A DNA stretch of 64,000 bases, from positions 62,001-126,000 of the forward strand of contig JAZTXK010000078.1 in NCBI GenBank assembly GCA_045636385.1, in the 5' to 3' direction. Below the pieces are notes generated by a model. The model did not search any database. It was given only the letters and a program-made list of their open reading frames with translations, and was not told the DNA's origin. Shown piece after piece: positions 25,503-34,922 of this stretch (within the stretch, counting starts at the first letter, position 1; each line of letters opens with the position of its first letter). The stretch is from CAG-390 sp045636385 (GTDB taxonomy: Bacteria > Bacillota > Clostridia > Oscillospirales > CAG-272). A program made the position numbers and the translations under genes.

Positions 25503-28058
25503 TCATTTAATAAATCTTTGTGAGATTTTTCCCGTAAGAGAAATTAAAATAAAGGACAGAATTCCGGGGATGAACAATACAGGTAATAAATTCAATTCTA
25601 TTTTTGACACAGCTAAAGTTGATAAAATAGCGAAAAATTCATCAGGAATCCAATTTTGAACAAAAACATAAATACAAGATGCAGTTATAACGAAGAAATA
25701 ATGAATATTGAAATGACTCTTGCAAGTTTTGATATCGGGAGTCAACAAGAAGGCTCCAATTCCGATCAATTGCGCAAGCAAAGATAAAAAGAATCGAACA
25801 GTCTGAATGTCGGTTAAGAGGATGAAATTACCGTTTAACAGTACGTTTGTCGTAATATGTGAAGCAAGAGCTGTCAACATGCCCGCTACTGCCAAAAGAA
25901 AAACAAGAATGCGTTCACTATTCTTGTTCAATGAATAGCTGACATCTTTGGCTTTCTGTATAGTCAACAAAGCCGCGCCGTCCGAAAGAAGTCCGGAAAG
26001 CAAAATCATCAAAGCCGACATATTCTTGGCAGCCGAATTGCTTAACAAAGCAAATATAACACAAGCTATTCTGAATATTGCGGCAAACGTTAAATAACGC
26101 TTGAAAAGGTTCAATTTCAAAAGAGCTTGCCGCGAGTTTCTGATATTAGTCAATGCATCTTTGATGCCGCCGCTCATATTTTCAGAATCCGCAGATCGTA
26201 CCGACAATGAAGAAGTGTATTTGATGCATTCGGAAGAAAAATCCGAATGAGTGCCGTAAATATTAAACGGTAAAATTACGCTTTTATCGGAAAGCTCTTT
26301 AATAATCGGTAAGACGTTTTTTCCATTATCATTATACCGCTTTACTAGTTCTTTTGTGCCGTTTCTTCCGAATCCGATATAAACCTTGAAATCTATGGGA
26401 GTATCCGCCAAAGACTTATACTCTTCGGATAATGTTGACGCTAATACGATTTCATTGATACTTTTAGCTATACCGCAATTCAATGCCAATTTAATATTTG
26501 CATCGGATTCTTTTTCCAAAACTAAAACAGGTGTTATTCCGTTATCAATATAATCTGAAAATAGCGTGCCGTCAGAAAAAGGATACTCTTCCCCAATGGC
26601 GACCATTGACTCGAATATTGAGTTATGTTCTTGATCATCAACAGAAGTAAACAGATATACTTTCAAGCCAAGCTCAGTATATCTATTAAAACGATCCAAA
26701 AGAGCTTGTCTCGTTTCGCTCGAGAATCTCCAAAGACTGCCGCCATCCGTTCTGAAATATTCGCAATCGACGACGGCGTCGAAATTATCGGATGCAATCA
26801 ACGAAACGGAAGTACGAGGGCTGCTTTTATCAAGCTTTTGATTTCTTAACGAAACGAACCTTTTTAGCGCCTTGATATCTTTTACTTGTGTGATTTCGGA
26901 GCGACGTGAAAGATATCGTTCAAGCGCCGAAGAAAAGGAATCGAGCTCCGCTGTTCTCAGCGAATCAAATCTAAATTCTTTATCCGAGTAAAACACTCTT
27001 CTTACCAAGTGTCTCTTGTCAACAAGAGCCTCAGGACAAAGTATAAGCAAAGTATCGGTATTCGATATCTTTTCTGTAGCAGACAGCTTCGTAATTCCGT
27101 TATCTATACGCTTGCTTGAGAATAAAGTGCTCGAAACTAAAGCCGATGCGGGAGCGGAGATCAATTCGCCCATCGAAATTACAGAAACAGCAAGAAGTAT
27201 TAGAAAAGTATATAATATTCCCGTTACCTCTCCGGAATTGCTGTTTTGAGTAGCCGAAAAAATAGAGAATAAAGAAACGGGTATAACGGAAAGAAGAACA
27301 GCAAGAGAAAATCGCTTCGTAAAAATTTGAAAAGACTTCAAAAAATCAGGACAGTCGTTATCTGCTACCAATCGGATTGGGTGTTGCTTTTTAGCAGCTC
27401 TGGTATCTGATCCGATTGCGGTTACAATTGCTCGTCCTTTGCCGGAAACAACAACGGAGCCGGCATAGACCATGTTGTTATAAGTTCCCGCAGAGTTATT
27501 ATCGGTGTAAATCAATTCATGGTTTTTGTTAACCTGATAATACTCTGCATTCTCTTTTTGCTTGTTATAAAACCGCTCAGCGATAATCAAGCTATCGGAT
27601 GAAATCAGCCTGGCGTCCGCGGGAATAATATCTCCCTTGCCGAAGTAGATAAGATCGCCTACTTCAACATCTAATGCGCTTAAGCTCTGCTTGATTCCAT
27701 TTTCGATAACTCGCGCCTTGGGGATAAGCATTGAATAGGAACCGTACATTCGCTTCTCTGAACGATATCTGATATAGCATGCAACTGAAAATGCTATAAA
27801 AATTAAAGGGATTGCTATTAAAGCCTCGAAATAAAGCCCCAGGAGAGCGGCGATTACATAAGTGGCGGTAAGAAGAGTTAAAGAAGCATCAGATGCGATC
27901 TTGCGCACGATAATACTTGAATCAACAGAAGGGATACGGAAGACATCATTGCTTGACTTACGTTTCCTTTTCGAATTCATATTAGTACGGCCTAAATTGA
28001 TATCAGTGCCGAATTCAAGAGAAATATCAGACACTTCTGCCTTATGCCATTCAACCAT
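25503..28058 (-). CDS. P-type-ATPase-like membrane protein lacking the catalytic motifs
   Basis: 851-aa membrane protein laid out like a P2-type cation ATPase. The N-terminus (WHKAEVSDISLEFGTDINLG) resembles the cation-ATPase N-domain. Two transmembrane segments follow (about 57-95), an actuator domain (about 110-215) with VEVGDLIYFGKGDIIPADAR and YAGSVVVSGKGRAIVTAIG, two more segments (about 250-300), a cytoplasmic region (about 310-640) and roughly six C-terminal segments. The TGES loop is gone (FYNKQKEN stands there). The phosphorylation motif DKTGT is replaced by ILCPEALVDKR at the matching place, and no GDGVND was found. It cannot pump by the usual cycle, so a regulatory or scaffold role is inferred. 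GGAGG supports the start. It lies 24 bases after a ClpE/ClpC-like gene and probably shares its transcript. Confidence 0.75.
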   Translation of the reverse strand: MVEWHKAEVSDISLEFGTDINLGRTNMNSKRKRKSSNDVFRIPSVDSSIIVRKIASDASLTLLTATYVIAALLGLYFEALIAIPLIFIAFSVACYIRYRSEKRMYGSYSMLIPKARVIENGIKQSLSALDVEVGDLIYFGKGDIIPADARLISSDSLIIAERFYNKQKENAEYYQVNKNHELIYTDNNSAGTYNNMVYAGSVVVSGKGRAIVTAIGSDTRAAKKQHPIRLVADNDCPDFLKSFQIFTKRFSLAVLLSVIPVSLFSIFSATQNSNSGEVTGILYTFLILLAVSVISMGELISAPASALVSSTLFSSKRIDNGITKLSATEKISNTDTLLILCPEALVDKRHLVRRVFYSDKEFRFDSLRTAELDSFSSALERYLSRRSEITQVKDIKALKRFVSLRNQKLDKSSPRTSVSLIASDNFDAVVDCEYFRTDGGSLWRFSSETRQALLDRFNRYTELGLKVYLFTSVDDQEHNSIFESMVAIGEEYPFSDGTLFSDYIDNGITPVLVLEKESDANIKLALNCGIAKSINEIVLASTLSEEYKSLADTPIDFKVYIGFGRNGTKELVKRYNDNGKNVLPIIKELSDKSVILPFNIYGTHSDFSSECIKYTSSLSVRSADSENMSGGIKDALTNIRNSRQALLKLNLFKRYLTFAAIFRIACVIFALLSNSAAKNMSALMILLSGLLSDGAALLTIQKAKDVSYSLNKNSERILVFLLAVAGMLTALASHITTNVLLNGNFILLTDIQTVRFFLSLLAQLIGIGAFLLTPDIKTCKSHFNIHYFFVITASCIYVFVQNWIPDEFFAILSTLAVSKIELNLLPVLFIPGILSFILISLTGKISQRFIK

Positions 28059-28082
28059 TCTTACACCTCCTTAAATTGATAC

Positions 28083-30386
28083 TTATTTGCAGTCAATAGA
28101 CAGCTTGCCGTCTTTTACGCTTAAATGAATTTTAGTAATCGTTCCGTTTGAATCGGAAATAATTGATTCGGCGATAGGATCCTCGATATGTCGCTGAATA
28201 TATCTTCTCATATTTCTCGCGCCGAATTTTACCGAATATGATTCTTCGGCTATCAAATGCATTGCCGCGTCGGTAAAAGAGAACGAAATATTCCTATCAG
28301 CCAGGACATTCGACAAATCAGAGAGCATGATTTTAACGATAGATGAGAAATCTTTTACCGTCAAAGAATTAAATACGACTATTTCGTCAACTCTGTTAAG
28401 GAATTCGGGGCGCAAGAATTCAAGCAGAGCTTTTTCTATTCTTCCCTTTTCGGCTTCGCTCTCGGATGCAGTGAAACCGAGAGAAGAGGTTGCTCTTCCC
28501 GAGCCTGCATTTGTTGTCATAACAACAACAGCGTTTTCAAAATTCACAGTCCGTCCCTGTGCGTCTGTTACTCTACCATCATCGAGAATCTGCAACAGTA
28601 CATTAAGAACGTCCGGGTGAGCCTTCTCGATCTCATCGAAGAGAACAACGGAATAAGGGCGTCTGCGGATTTTTTCTGTCAATTGACCTGCTTCCTCGTA
28701 TCCAACGTATCCGGGAGGCGATCCGATCAAACGAGAAACAGAGTGCTTTTCCATAAACTCAGACATATCGAATCGTATCAAAGTTTCGGGCGTGTTGAAA
28801 AGATCGGCAGCAAGTACCTTGACTAACTCCGTTTTTCCGACACCGGTGGGGCCTGCAAAAATAAACGATACAGGCTTCCTTTTATACGAAATCCCTGCTC
28901 TGTTACGTTTTATAGCACGAGCAACTGCCTTAACAGCAGGATCTTGACCGACTATTCTGGAACGAATTCTTTCTTCCAGCCCGTCTATAAGCTTGAATTC
29001 ATTTTCCTTGATTGTGGTGGCAGGAACGCCGGTCCAAATCTCGATAACCTCGGCTATATTTTCAAGGGAAAGAACGACCTTGTCGCACTCAAGCTCTAAT
29101 GCAGAAAGTTTATCGGAAAGAGCAAGCTCTTGGGAGCGAATCTTAGCAATACGCTCGTACTTCTTTTCTTCATTCTTTTCAGTTATAGCTTCAGCTTCTT
29201 CCCTGTCAACTTTCAGCTTCAAAAGCTCTTCGCGTATGGAATGAGACTCGTTTATAGCCGAGCTGGAAAGCGACAATAAAGAAGCGGCTTCATCCAGGAG
29301 GTCGATTGCTTTGTCGGGAAGATATCTGTCGGTGATATATCTCTCGGAAAGCAGAACCGTTTTATAAATTATTGAATCCGGAACCCTGATGTGATGATAA
29401 GCCTCATAATAGTGCTTTATTCCTTCCAACATCTTTGCCGCCTCGGCAACAGAAGGCTCGTTAACCGTCACAGGCTGGAATCTTCTTTCAAGAGCGGAGT
29501 CCTTCTCAATATATTTTCTGTACTCGTTGAGGGTAGTTGCGCCAATTACACGAATTTCGCCTCTTGAAAGAGCCGGCTTCATTATGTTAGCGGCGTTAAC
29601 GCTTCCTTCTCCACCACCCGTTCCTACGATAGTGTGAACCTCATCGATAACGAGAATTATATTTCCTGCAGATTTCACCTCGTTGATCAGAGCCAACATT
29701 CTCTGTTCAAACTGTCCTCTGAATTGAGTTCCTGCTACAAGAGCGGTGAGATCGACAAGATACAGCTCCGTATTCTTCAATCTATAAGGAACTTCCCCCG
29801 AAGCAATCTTTTGTGCAAGCGCCTCGGCTATAGCAGTTTTACCTACTCCGGGCTCTCCGATAAGACAAGGATTGTTCTTTTGCCTTCTGCAAAGGATTTG
29901 AATCACTCTTGCCAATTCATTTTCTCTTCCCACGATATGATCAAGTCTTCCCTTGCGTGCCATATCGGTAAGATTCTTGCAATAACGATCCAATATATCG
30001 CGTTTGGGCTTACTCTCTTCTTTTTTTGAAGAAGTTTCTTTTGAACCTTTTTGCGTATCTTGGTTATTTCCAAAAGCTTCGTTAATGATTTTTTGTATGT
30101 TTATTGAAGGAGCGCCTCCGTCATCGGGCAAAGCGGGATTCTCATCATCGGAAAAATCGGCAAGGCCCTCGGTTTCAACAAGCTCTGTCATACCTTTTTC
30201 CAATTCTTCCATCTGTTCGGGAGAAATACCGAGCTTCTTTAATTGATCTCCCATAATATCATCAACAGGAACGCCGAGCTCTCGTGCACACTGCAGGCAA
30301 AGCCCTTCCGTTTTCTTTTCGCCGTCCTCTATTTTAGTAACAAAAACAACGGCGTATCTTTTGTTACATTTAGAACATTTTATCAT
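28083..30386 (-). CDS. ClpE/ClpC-like AAA+ unfoldase with N-terminal zinc finger
   Basis: Hsp100 ATPase of 767 aa with two AAA+ modules: Walker A GEPGVGKT (about residue 175) with Walker B VILVIDEVH-type sequence, and Walker A GPTGVGKT (about 500) with VVLFDEIEKAHPDV. Between them is a coiled-coil middle domain (about 385-440). In place of the double Clp_N repeat it has a zinc-finger-like start with C4xxC7 and C30xxC33, as in ClpE and McsA. A C-terminal D2-small domain ends FGARNMRRYIQRHIEDP. It probably unfolds proteins for ClpP, encoded elsewhere in this window. No ctsR, mcsA or mcsB is adjacent; its neighbours are cvpA and the P-type-ATPase-like gene. Family certain, ClpC versus ClpE not. 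Confidence 0.92.
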   Translation of the reverse strand: MIKCSKCNKRYAVVFVTKIEDGEKKTEGLCLQCARELGVPVDDIMGDQLKKLGISPEQMEELEKGMTELVETEGLADFSDDENPALPDDGGAPSINIQKIINEAFGNNQDTQKGSKETSSKKEESKPKRDILDRYCKNLTDMARKGRLDHIVGRENELARVIQILCRRQKNNPCLIGEPGVGKTAIAEALAQKIASGEVPYRLKNTELYLVDLTALVAGTQFRGQFEQRMLALINEVKSAGNIILVIDEVHTIVGTGGGEGSVNAANIMKPALSRGEIRVIGATTLNEYRKYIEKDSALERRFQPVTVNEPSVAEAAKMLEGIKHYYEAYHHIRVPDSIIYKTVLLSERYITDRYLPDKAIDLLDEAASLLSLSSSAINESHSIREELLKLKVDREEAEAITEKNEEKKYERIAKIRSQELALSDKLSALELECDKVVLSLENIAEVIEIWTGVPATTIKENEFKLIDGLEERIRSRIVGQDPAVKAVARAIKRNRAGISYKRKPVSFIFAGPTGVGKTELVKVLAADLFNTPETLIRFDMSEFMEKHSVSRLIGSPPGYVGYEEAGQLTEKIRRRPYSVVLFDEIEKAHPDVLNVLLQILDDGRVTDAQGRTVNFENAVVVMTTNAGSGRATSSLGFTASESEAEKGRIEKALLEFLRPEFLNRVDEIVVFNSLTVKDFSSIVKIMLSDLSNVLADRNISFSFTDAAMHLIAEESYSVKFGARNMRRYIQRHIEDPIAESIISDSNGTITKIHLSVKDGKLSIDCK

Positions 30387-30421
30387 TTACATTTACCTCA
30401 AATAGGTTAATCAGAAGCAAA

Positions 30422-31141
30422 TTAACCGATGTTAATAAAGTCGACCGGTGATAACGAACAGAATAATCTAAAAACAATCGAGTTGCTTGTAAGATTATCA
30501 AAGAACGAACCAAGATCGCTGTTAATAAAGCTGCATTCGACACAAACTGCTGCAATAACACACAAAATGCATACAACAATCATCGCTTCAATGAATCCTA
30601 ATGCAAAGCCCAAGATCTTATCTATAGTTTTGATAACCGAGATTTTAGTAATAATCTTAACCAGGAAACCTAAAATAGTAAGAACGATAACGGAAACGAG
30701 GAACAGAACAATAATTCCAACAGCGTTTGATATCGTTCGGGATACGGGGAGCGCTATCGAGTTGGCAAGATTATACAGTAGATCTTGAGAAATATCTATA
30801 GAAGAAAATTGCTCTTGAAGAGCTTCAAGATTTGCTCCGCACTTATCTGCTAAAATTACAAATTCATCCGGAAAAGAAGAAATCAATTCGGAAAAACTAC
30901 AGCTTTCTCCAACTGTAGTCAGCATACCATTCAAAATATCCAAAACATGGTTTGTAAACGTATTGAGAAAAAAACTCATGAACAGATATTTACCGAGCAT
31001 AGGGCCAAATGCATAAGCAATTGCGAAGGACCCGATCAAGGTAACGGACGACCAGACGGAGCGTACGAATCCTCTTTTAGTGTTGATATATATAATTAAA
31101 ATCATCACGAGGATCAAAAAAATATCGAAAATAAATTTCAT
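30422..31141 (-). CDS. CvpA-family membrane protein
   Basis: 239-aa protein with an N-terminal segment (FDIFLILVMILIIYINTKRGFVRSVW) that matches the CvpA start (D...L......G...G). Four hydrophobic segments follow, including about 28-50, 140-165 and 185-210. CvpA proteins are linked to colicin V production in E. coli and to envelope stress tolerance; the mechanism is unsettled. It is 35 bases ahead of the ClpE/ClpC-like gene and 23 after the DUF5711 gene, so the three may form an envelope-related set. Confidence 0.8.
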   Translation of the reverse strand: MKFIFDIFLILVMILIIYINTKRGFVRSVWSSVTLIGSFAIAYAFGPMLGKYLFMSFFLNTFTNHVLDILNGMLTTVGESCSFSELISSFPDEFVILADKCGANLEALQEQFSSIDISQDLLYNLANSIALPVSRTISNAVGIIVLFLVSVIVLTILGFLVKIITKISVIKTIDKILGFALGFIEAMIVVCILCVIAAVCVECSFINSDLGSFFDNLTSNSIVFRLFCSLSPVDFINIG

Positions 31142-31164
31142 TAATTCTATAAAACCTCAAAAGT

Positions 31165-32409
31165 TTAATCGGTAGAAAGATCAAATAAAGGAGCCTTGGT
31201 TGCAGTGCATAAATAAACGTATCTGTCATCTAACAGCAGCAGCTCGTCGCCTTCGGTTATATCAGAAACAGATATTTCGTGTAAGTCATTACCGTTTGTA
31301 TATAAAAGAGCGTTATCCGTAAGATAGTATGACCATTCGCCGCAGACTTCAACGTCGTAGATCTTTTCAGACAATCGATATTCATACATCATCGAACAAG
31401 ATTCATCCAGAACAACGGAAATATATTCAGAATCGAGCGAATCGTTTTTTAAGAGGATTACAGCTCCTTCTTTTTCAAGAGAAAGATCGACCGGTAATTT
31501 TCCGTTATAATCAAACTTGCCCTTCGTATTTCCGTTGAGATCATAAAACGATGCATAATTGTTTCCTACCACTGCAAAACCACTGTTAAGTATATTGCAT
31601 TCCAAAGGAAAGTTATTGGTAGCGGATGCAGAAAACAACACCTGCTGCGCCATAATGTCAAAAACCTGAATCTCTGTTTCATAAGAATTATCGCTTGAAT
31701 CCGAAACACTTGTGATCATAAGGTATTCGTCATTGATATCAACGTCGAGAACGAATCCGTTTTTATTAAATCTATAAATCAGCGAGAAAGTGTCATCGTA
31801 TAACTCAACTGCGGTATTGTACTGGTCGGATGAGGTTATAAGCGCATAATATCCCGAGTCCGATACAGCGCCTCCTCGTATTACTTCCTCGATTTTCTCG
31901 GAATACACCTTACCAAAGGCATTGTATAAAGAATAATCATAATCTGAGGAATCGTATACTAACACGAATTTATCGGATGCAGAAATTTGAGGATTTTTAT
32001 ACATAAACGTCTCGGAACAAGTCAATCTTCCTGTAGCCGAATATATCGATAACCATGAATTTCCGCATACTGCCAAACCGTCGCCAAACAAAGCGCAGTT
32101 AATGTTTGAGTCGGGGTTATATTCAATCAAATATAAAGACGAATCTTTATGTTCCTCCAGTGTCAACGCAAAATTTCTTGCAATATATTCGAAATTCTCA
32201 TAATTGAATTCCTTTGCGTTTCTAAATGAAGAAATCACGATATAAATCAAAAATAAAATTATAAAAATAAACGAAAATATACGATAAAATACCGAGATAT
32301 GATCGTAATATTCGCTATAATTGTTTATTTCACCGGAGTCGTTACTTTCGGCAATAACACCGTTCAAATTATCAGAACCGTTAATTGTTTTATTATATTT
32401 GCCGTCCAT
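31165..32409 (-). CDS. DUF5711-type membrane-anchored beta-propeller-like protein
   Basis: 414-aa protein with one transmembrane helix (about residues 42-62, RIFSFIFIILFLIYIVISS), a short acidic cytoplasmic N-terminus and a long outer domain of repeated beta-type units (NSWLSIYSATGRL, SDYDYSLYNAFGKV, NNYASFYDLNGN). These repeats look like propeller blades. I associate this layout with DUF5711 of Clostridia; the function is unknown. The start at 32409 is set by AAAGGAG; an ATG six bases earlier would sit one base from that site. It follows truA by 23 bases. Confidence 0.72.
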   Translation of the reverse strand: MDGKYNKTINGSDNLNGVIAESNDSGEINNYSEYYDHISVFYRIFSFIFIILFLIYIVISSFRNAKEFNYENFEYIARNFALTLEEHKDSSLYLIEYNPDSNINCALFGDGLAVCGNSWLSIYSATGRLTCSETFMYKNPQISASDKFVLVYDSSDYDYSLYNAFGKVYSEKIEEVIRGGAVSDSGYYALITSSDQYNTAVELYDDTFSLIYRFNKNGFVLDVDINDEYLMITSVSDSSDNSYETEIQVFDIMAQQVLFSASATNNFPLECNILNSGFAVVGNNYASFYDLNGNTKGKFDYNGKLPVDLSLEKEGAVILLKNDSLDSEYISVVLDESCSMMYEYRLSEKIYDVEVCGEWSYYLTDNALLYTNGNDLHEISVSDITEGDELLLLDDRYVYLCTATKAPLFDLSTD

Positions 32410-32432
32410 ATACATTCTCCTTTCGTAGTGAT

Positions 32433-33197
32433 TTAATCGGGATATTTAACTTCAACTAAATATAGTCCGTGAGCGGGCAGAGTCGGACCGGCTGTCTGTC
32501 TGTTTTTAGATAAAATGATATCTGAAATTTGTTCGGGTAAAACAGACCCTTTGCCGACCTCGAGAAGAGTTCCGCAAATGATCCTTACCATATTATACAA
32601 GAATCCGTCTGCACTTATTCTGATGGTAATTTCATCTGCATTCGCAACCACATTGCAGCTATATACCGTACGTTCTGTGCTTTTAACAGAAGAACCCGAA
32701 GACATGAAAGCGGCAAAATCATGCAAGCCGCAAAAATATTGAGCTCCCGCTTTCATATTTTCTATTCCCTCATCTGTAATAGGCTTCGATAAATGATAAG
32801 CTCTGTTTTTCAGAAAAGGGTTTCTGAAGTAGGAATTCCAAATTTTATATTCGTAGGTTTTGGAAACCACAGAATATCTGGCATGAAAATCATCTTCAAC
32901 AAAATCAGCGTGGAAGACGGAAATATCGTCAGGAAGTCTGAAATTCAATGCAAGCGGTATCTTTTCACAAGGTATCTGCGTTTCAAAATAAGATCTATCC
33001 TTGAATTGGACCGTGGCGCAAAAGCATTCCGCGTGAACTCCCGAATCCGTTCTGCTGCATCCGGTTACGTCGCATTCGCAACCAAAGAGATCGTATAAAG
33101 CGGAATTCAGCTCCGCCTGAATGGTCGGTGCGTTATTCTGAACTTGATATCCGGCATAATTAGTTCCGTCATATTTGATTTTTAAAAACAATTTCAT
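32433..33197 (-). CDS. truA: tRNA pseudouridine(38-40) synthase
   Basis: Converts uridines 38-40 of the tRNA anticodon arm to pseudouridine. The start MKLFLKIKYDGTNYAGYQ is typical. The catalytic Asp is in GCSRTDSGVHAECF (about residue 52), and the RNA-binding NMVRIICGTLLEVGKG is near the C-terminus. 254 aa is the normal length. Its start overlaps the ecfT stop by one base, continuing the conserved ecfA1-ecfA2-ecfT-truA order of Firmicutes. Confidence 0.96.
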   Translation of the reverse strand: MKLFLKIKYDGTNYAGYQVQNNAPTIQAELNSALYDLFGCECDVTGCSRTDSGVHAECFCATVQFKDRSYFETQIPCEKIPLALNFRLPDDISVFHADFVEDDFHARYSVVSKTYEYKIWNSYFRNPFLKNRAYHLSKPITDEGIENMKAGAQYFCGLHDFAAFMSSGSSVKSTERTVYSCNVVANADEITIRISADGFLYNMVRIICGTLLEVGKGSVLPEQISDIILSKNRQTAGPTLPAHGLYLVEVKYPD

Positions 33198-34018
33198 TAC
33201 ATTACGTATCCAAAGTCAATAACGTTGAGCAAGCAGATTAAAGCTACGCAGGCAAGCATCAGCGCAAGGAAGACAAAGTCAATAGCCTTCATTCTAGTAA
33301 CCGTCATTCTCGTTCTTCCCTCTCCACCGTGATAGCATCTGCATTCCATAGCAGTAGCAAGCTCATCGGAGCGGCGGAAGGCGGACACGAACAGCGGAAT
33401 AAGAATAGGGATCAACGCTTTAGCTCGCTGTATTAATAAACCTGATTCAAAATCAGCACCTCTTGATTTTTGCGCAGTCATAATTTTCTCCGTTTCTTGC
33501 GAAAGAGCGGGAATAAATCTGAGTACGATCGACATCATCATCGCAAAATCGTGAACAGGCACTTTGATCTTCTTGAGAGGGGAAAGCAATGACTCAATAG
33601 CATAAGTTAATTGAATCGGAGTAGTCGTAAAAGAGATCAGAATGCTTGAAGCAAGAATAAGGCAAAGAATGCGAACAGCAATAAACAATGCGTTCCAAAT
33701 TCCTTCGGCGTATACTTCAAATATCCACCAATCTATCAGAGGAGTACCTTCTCCATCAGTGAGAAATACATTGATAATAAAAGTAAACACCAAGATAAAA
33801 GTAATTGCTCTGAGAGAGCGAAATACTATACGGAAAGGTATCCTCGAAAGAAGAACCAATAAAACGGTTACACCCAAAGCAAAAGCAAACGAAGTCAGAC
33901 TTTTACAAAAGAAGATCGAGATAATAAAGATAGTTGAGAGAAGTATTTTTGTGCGTCCGTCAAGCCTATGAACCAAGGAATCAGAGGGATAATATTGTCC
34001 AAGTGCTATACTTTTCAT
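33197..34018 (-). CDS. ecfT: ECF transporter transmembrane protein EcfT
   Basis: Membrane scaffold of the shared energy-coupling factor module that serves several vitamin-binding S components. Several transmembrane segments (about 25-65, 95-125, 230-265) and the two coupling helices with the Ala-Arg-Gly-like motifs are seen near QKSRGAD and AMECRCYHGG, which contact the two ATPases. The start at 34018 is chosen from AAAGGAG nine bases upstream and gives an ATGA overlap with ecfA2; an in-frame TTG at 34027 would lie inside that spacing. No S component gene is in the window. Confidence 0.94.
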   Translation of the reverse strand: MKSIALGQYYPSDSLVHRLDGRTKILLSTIFIISIFFCKSLTSFAFALGVTVLLVLLSRIPFRIVFRSLRAITFILVFTFIINVFLTDGEGTPLIDWWIFEVYAEGIWNALFIAVRILCLILASSILISFTTTPIQLTYAIESLLSPLKKIKVPVHDFAMMMSIVLRFIPALSQETEKIMTAQKSRGADFESGLLIQRAKALIPILIPLFVSAFRRSDELATAMECRCYHGGEGRTRMTVTRMKAIDFVFLALMLACVALICLLNVIDFGYVM

Positions 34019-34884
34019 TCGGAACAACTCCTTTCGGCGATAAGCTTTGCAATCAACTCAGCCGCCTGCTCAACCTTATATATAGAACTGCCAAGATCAA
34101 CGCCATTATCCTTTAAAAGCATTGAAATTCGTGTAATTTCAGGTACGTCAAGACCGGCGTCAAGGAGGATCTCCGGCGAGGAGAAAACTTCATCAACGTC
34201 ACCTTCGGCAAGCAAGCGTCCGTTTCCCAAAACTGCGATACGGTCGCAACGGTCAGCCATATCCTCCATACTGTGCGAGACTATAATAACGGTTGCGCTT
34301 TCGGTGCATCGGTATTGTTCGATCGCATCAAAAATGACTTGTCTGCCTTCCGGATCAAGACCGGCGGCGGGCTCATCAAGCACCAGGATCTTCGGCTTCA
34401 TTGCCATAATGCCTGCTATCGCAACTCTTCTCTTCTGCCCGCCGGAAAGCTCAAATGGAGATTTCTCAAGAACCTCTGAAGAAAGTCCGACCAATTCGGC
34501 ATAGTGAAGTACTCTTTGGTCGATATCATCCTGCGGCAGACCCATGTTTTTAGGTCCAAAGGCAATATCCTTCGCAACAGTCTCTTCAAATAACTGATAT
34601 TCGGGATACTGCATAACAAGACCAACAGCAAAACGCATAGATCTTATATCCTTGATCTCCGACCAAACATTTTTACCTTCAAAAATCACAGCGCCCGAGG
34701 TCGGCTTTTCAAGAGCATTAAAAAGTCTCACAAGAGTGGACTTTCCCGAGCCTGTGTGACCTATAATCCCTGTTATGGTTCCTTTTACAATATTAAGATT
34801 TATATCGGTCAATGCAGCAGATTCAAAGGGGGTACCCGAGCTGTAGACATAGCCGATGTTTCTCAATTCAATTATATTTTCCAT
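34015..34884 (-). CDS. ecfA2: ECF transporter ATPase EcfA2
   Basis: One of two ATPases powering vitamin uptake by the ECF module. Walker A GHTGSGKST, Q-loop VMQYPEYQLFEET, signature LSGGQKRR, Walker B ILVLDEPAAGLDPEG and switch His VSHSMED are all present. 289 aa with the C-terminal extension typical of EcfA proteins. It lies 38 bases after ecfA1 and overlaps ecfT by four. As second gene in the cluster with PEYQLFEETV it fits EcfA2. Confidence 0.95.
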   Translation of the reverse strand: MENIIELRNIGYVYSSGTPFESAALTDINLNIVKGTITGIIGHTGSGKSTLVRLFNALEKPTSGAVIFEGKNVWSEIKDIRSMRFAVGLVMQYPEYQLFEETVAKDIAFGPKNMGLPQDDIDQRVLHYAELVGLSSEVLEKSPFELSGGQKRRVAIAGIMAMKPKILVLDEPAAGLDPEGRQVIFDAIEQYRCTESATVIIVSHSMEDMADRCDRIAVLGNGRLLAEGDVDEVFSSPEILLDAGLDVPEITRISMLLKDNGVDLGSSIYKVEQAAELIAKLIAERSCSE

Positions 34885-34922
34885 AATTTTATCATACAGT
34901 TCCGCAAAGGAACGTCATTGTT

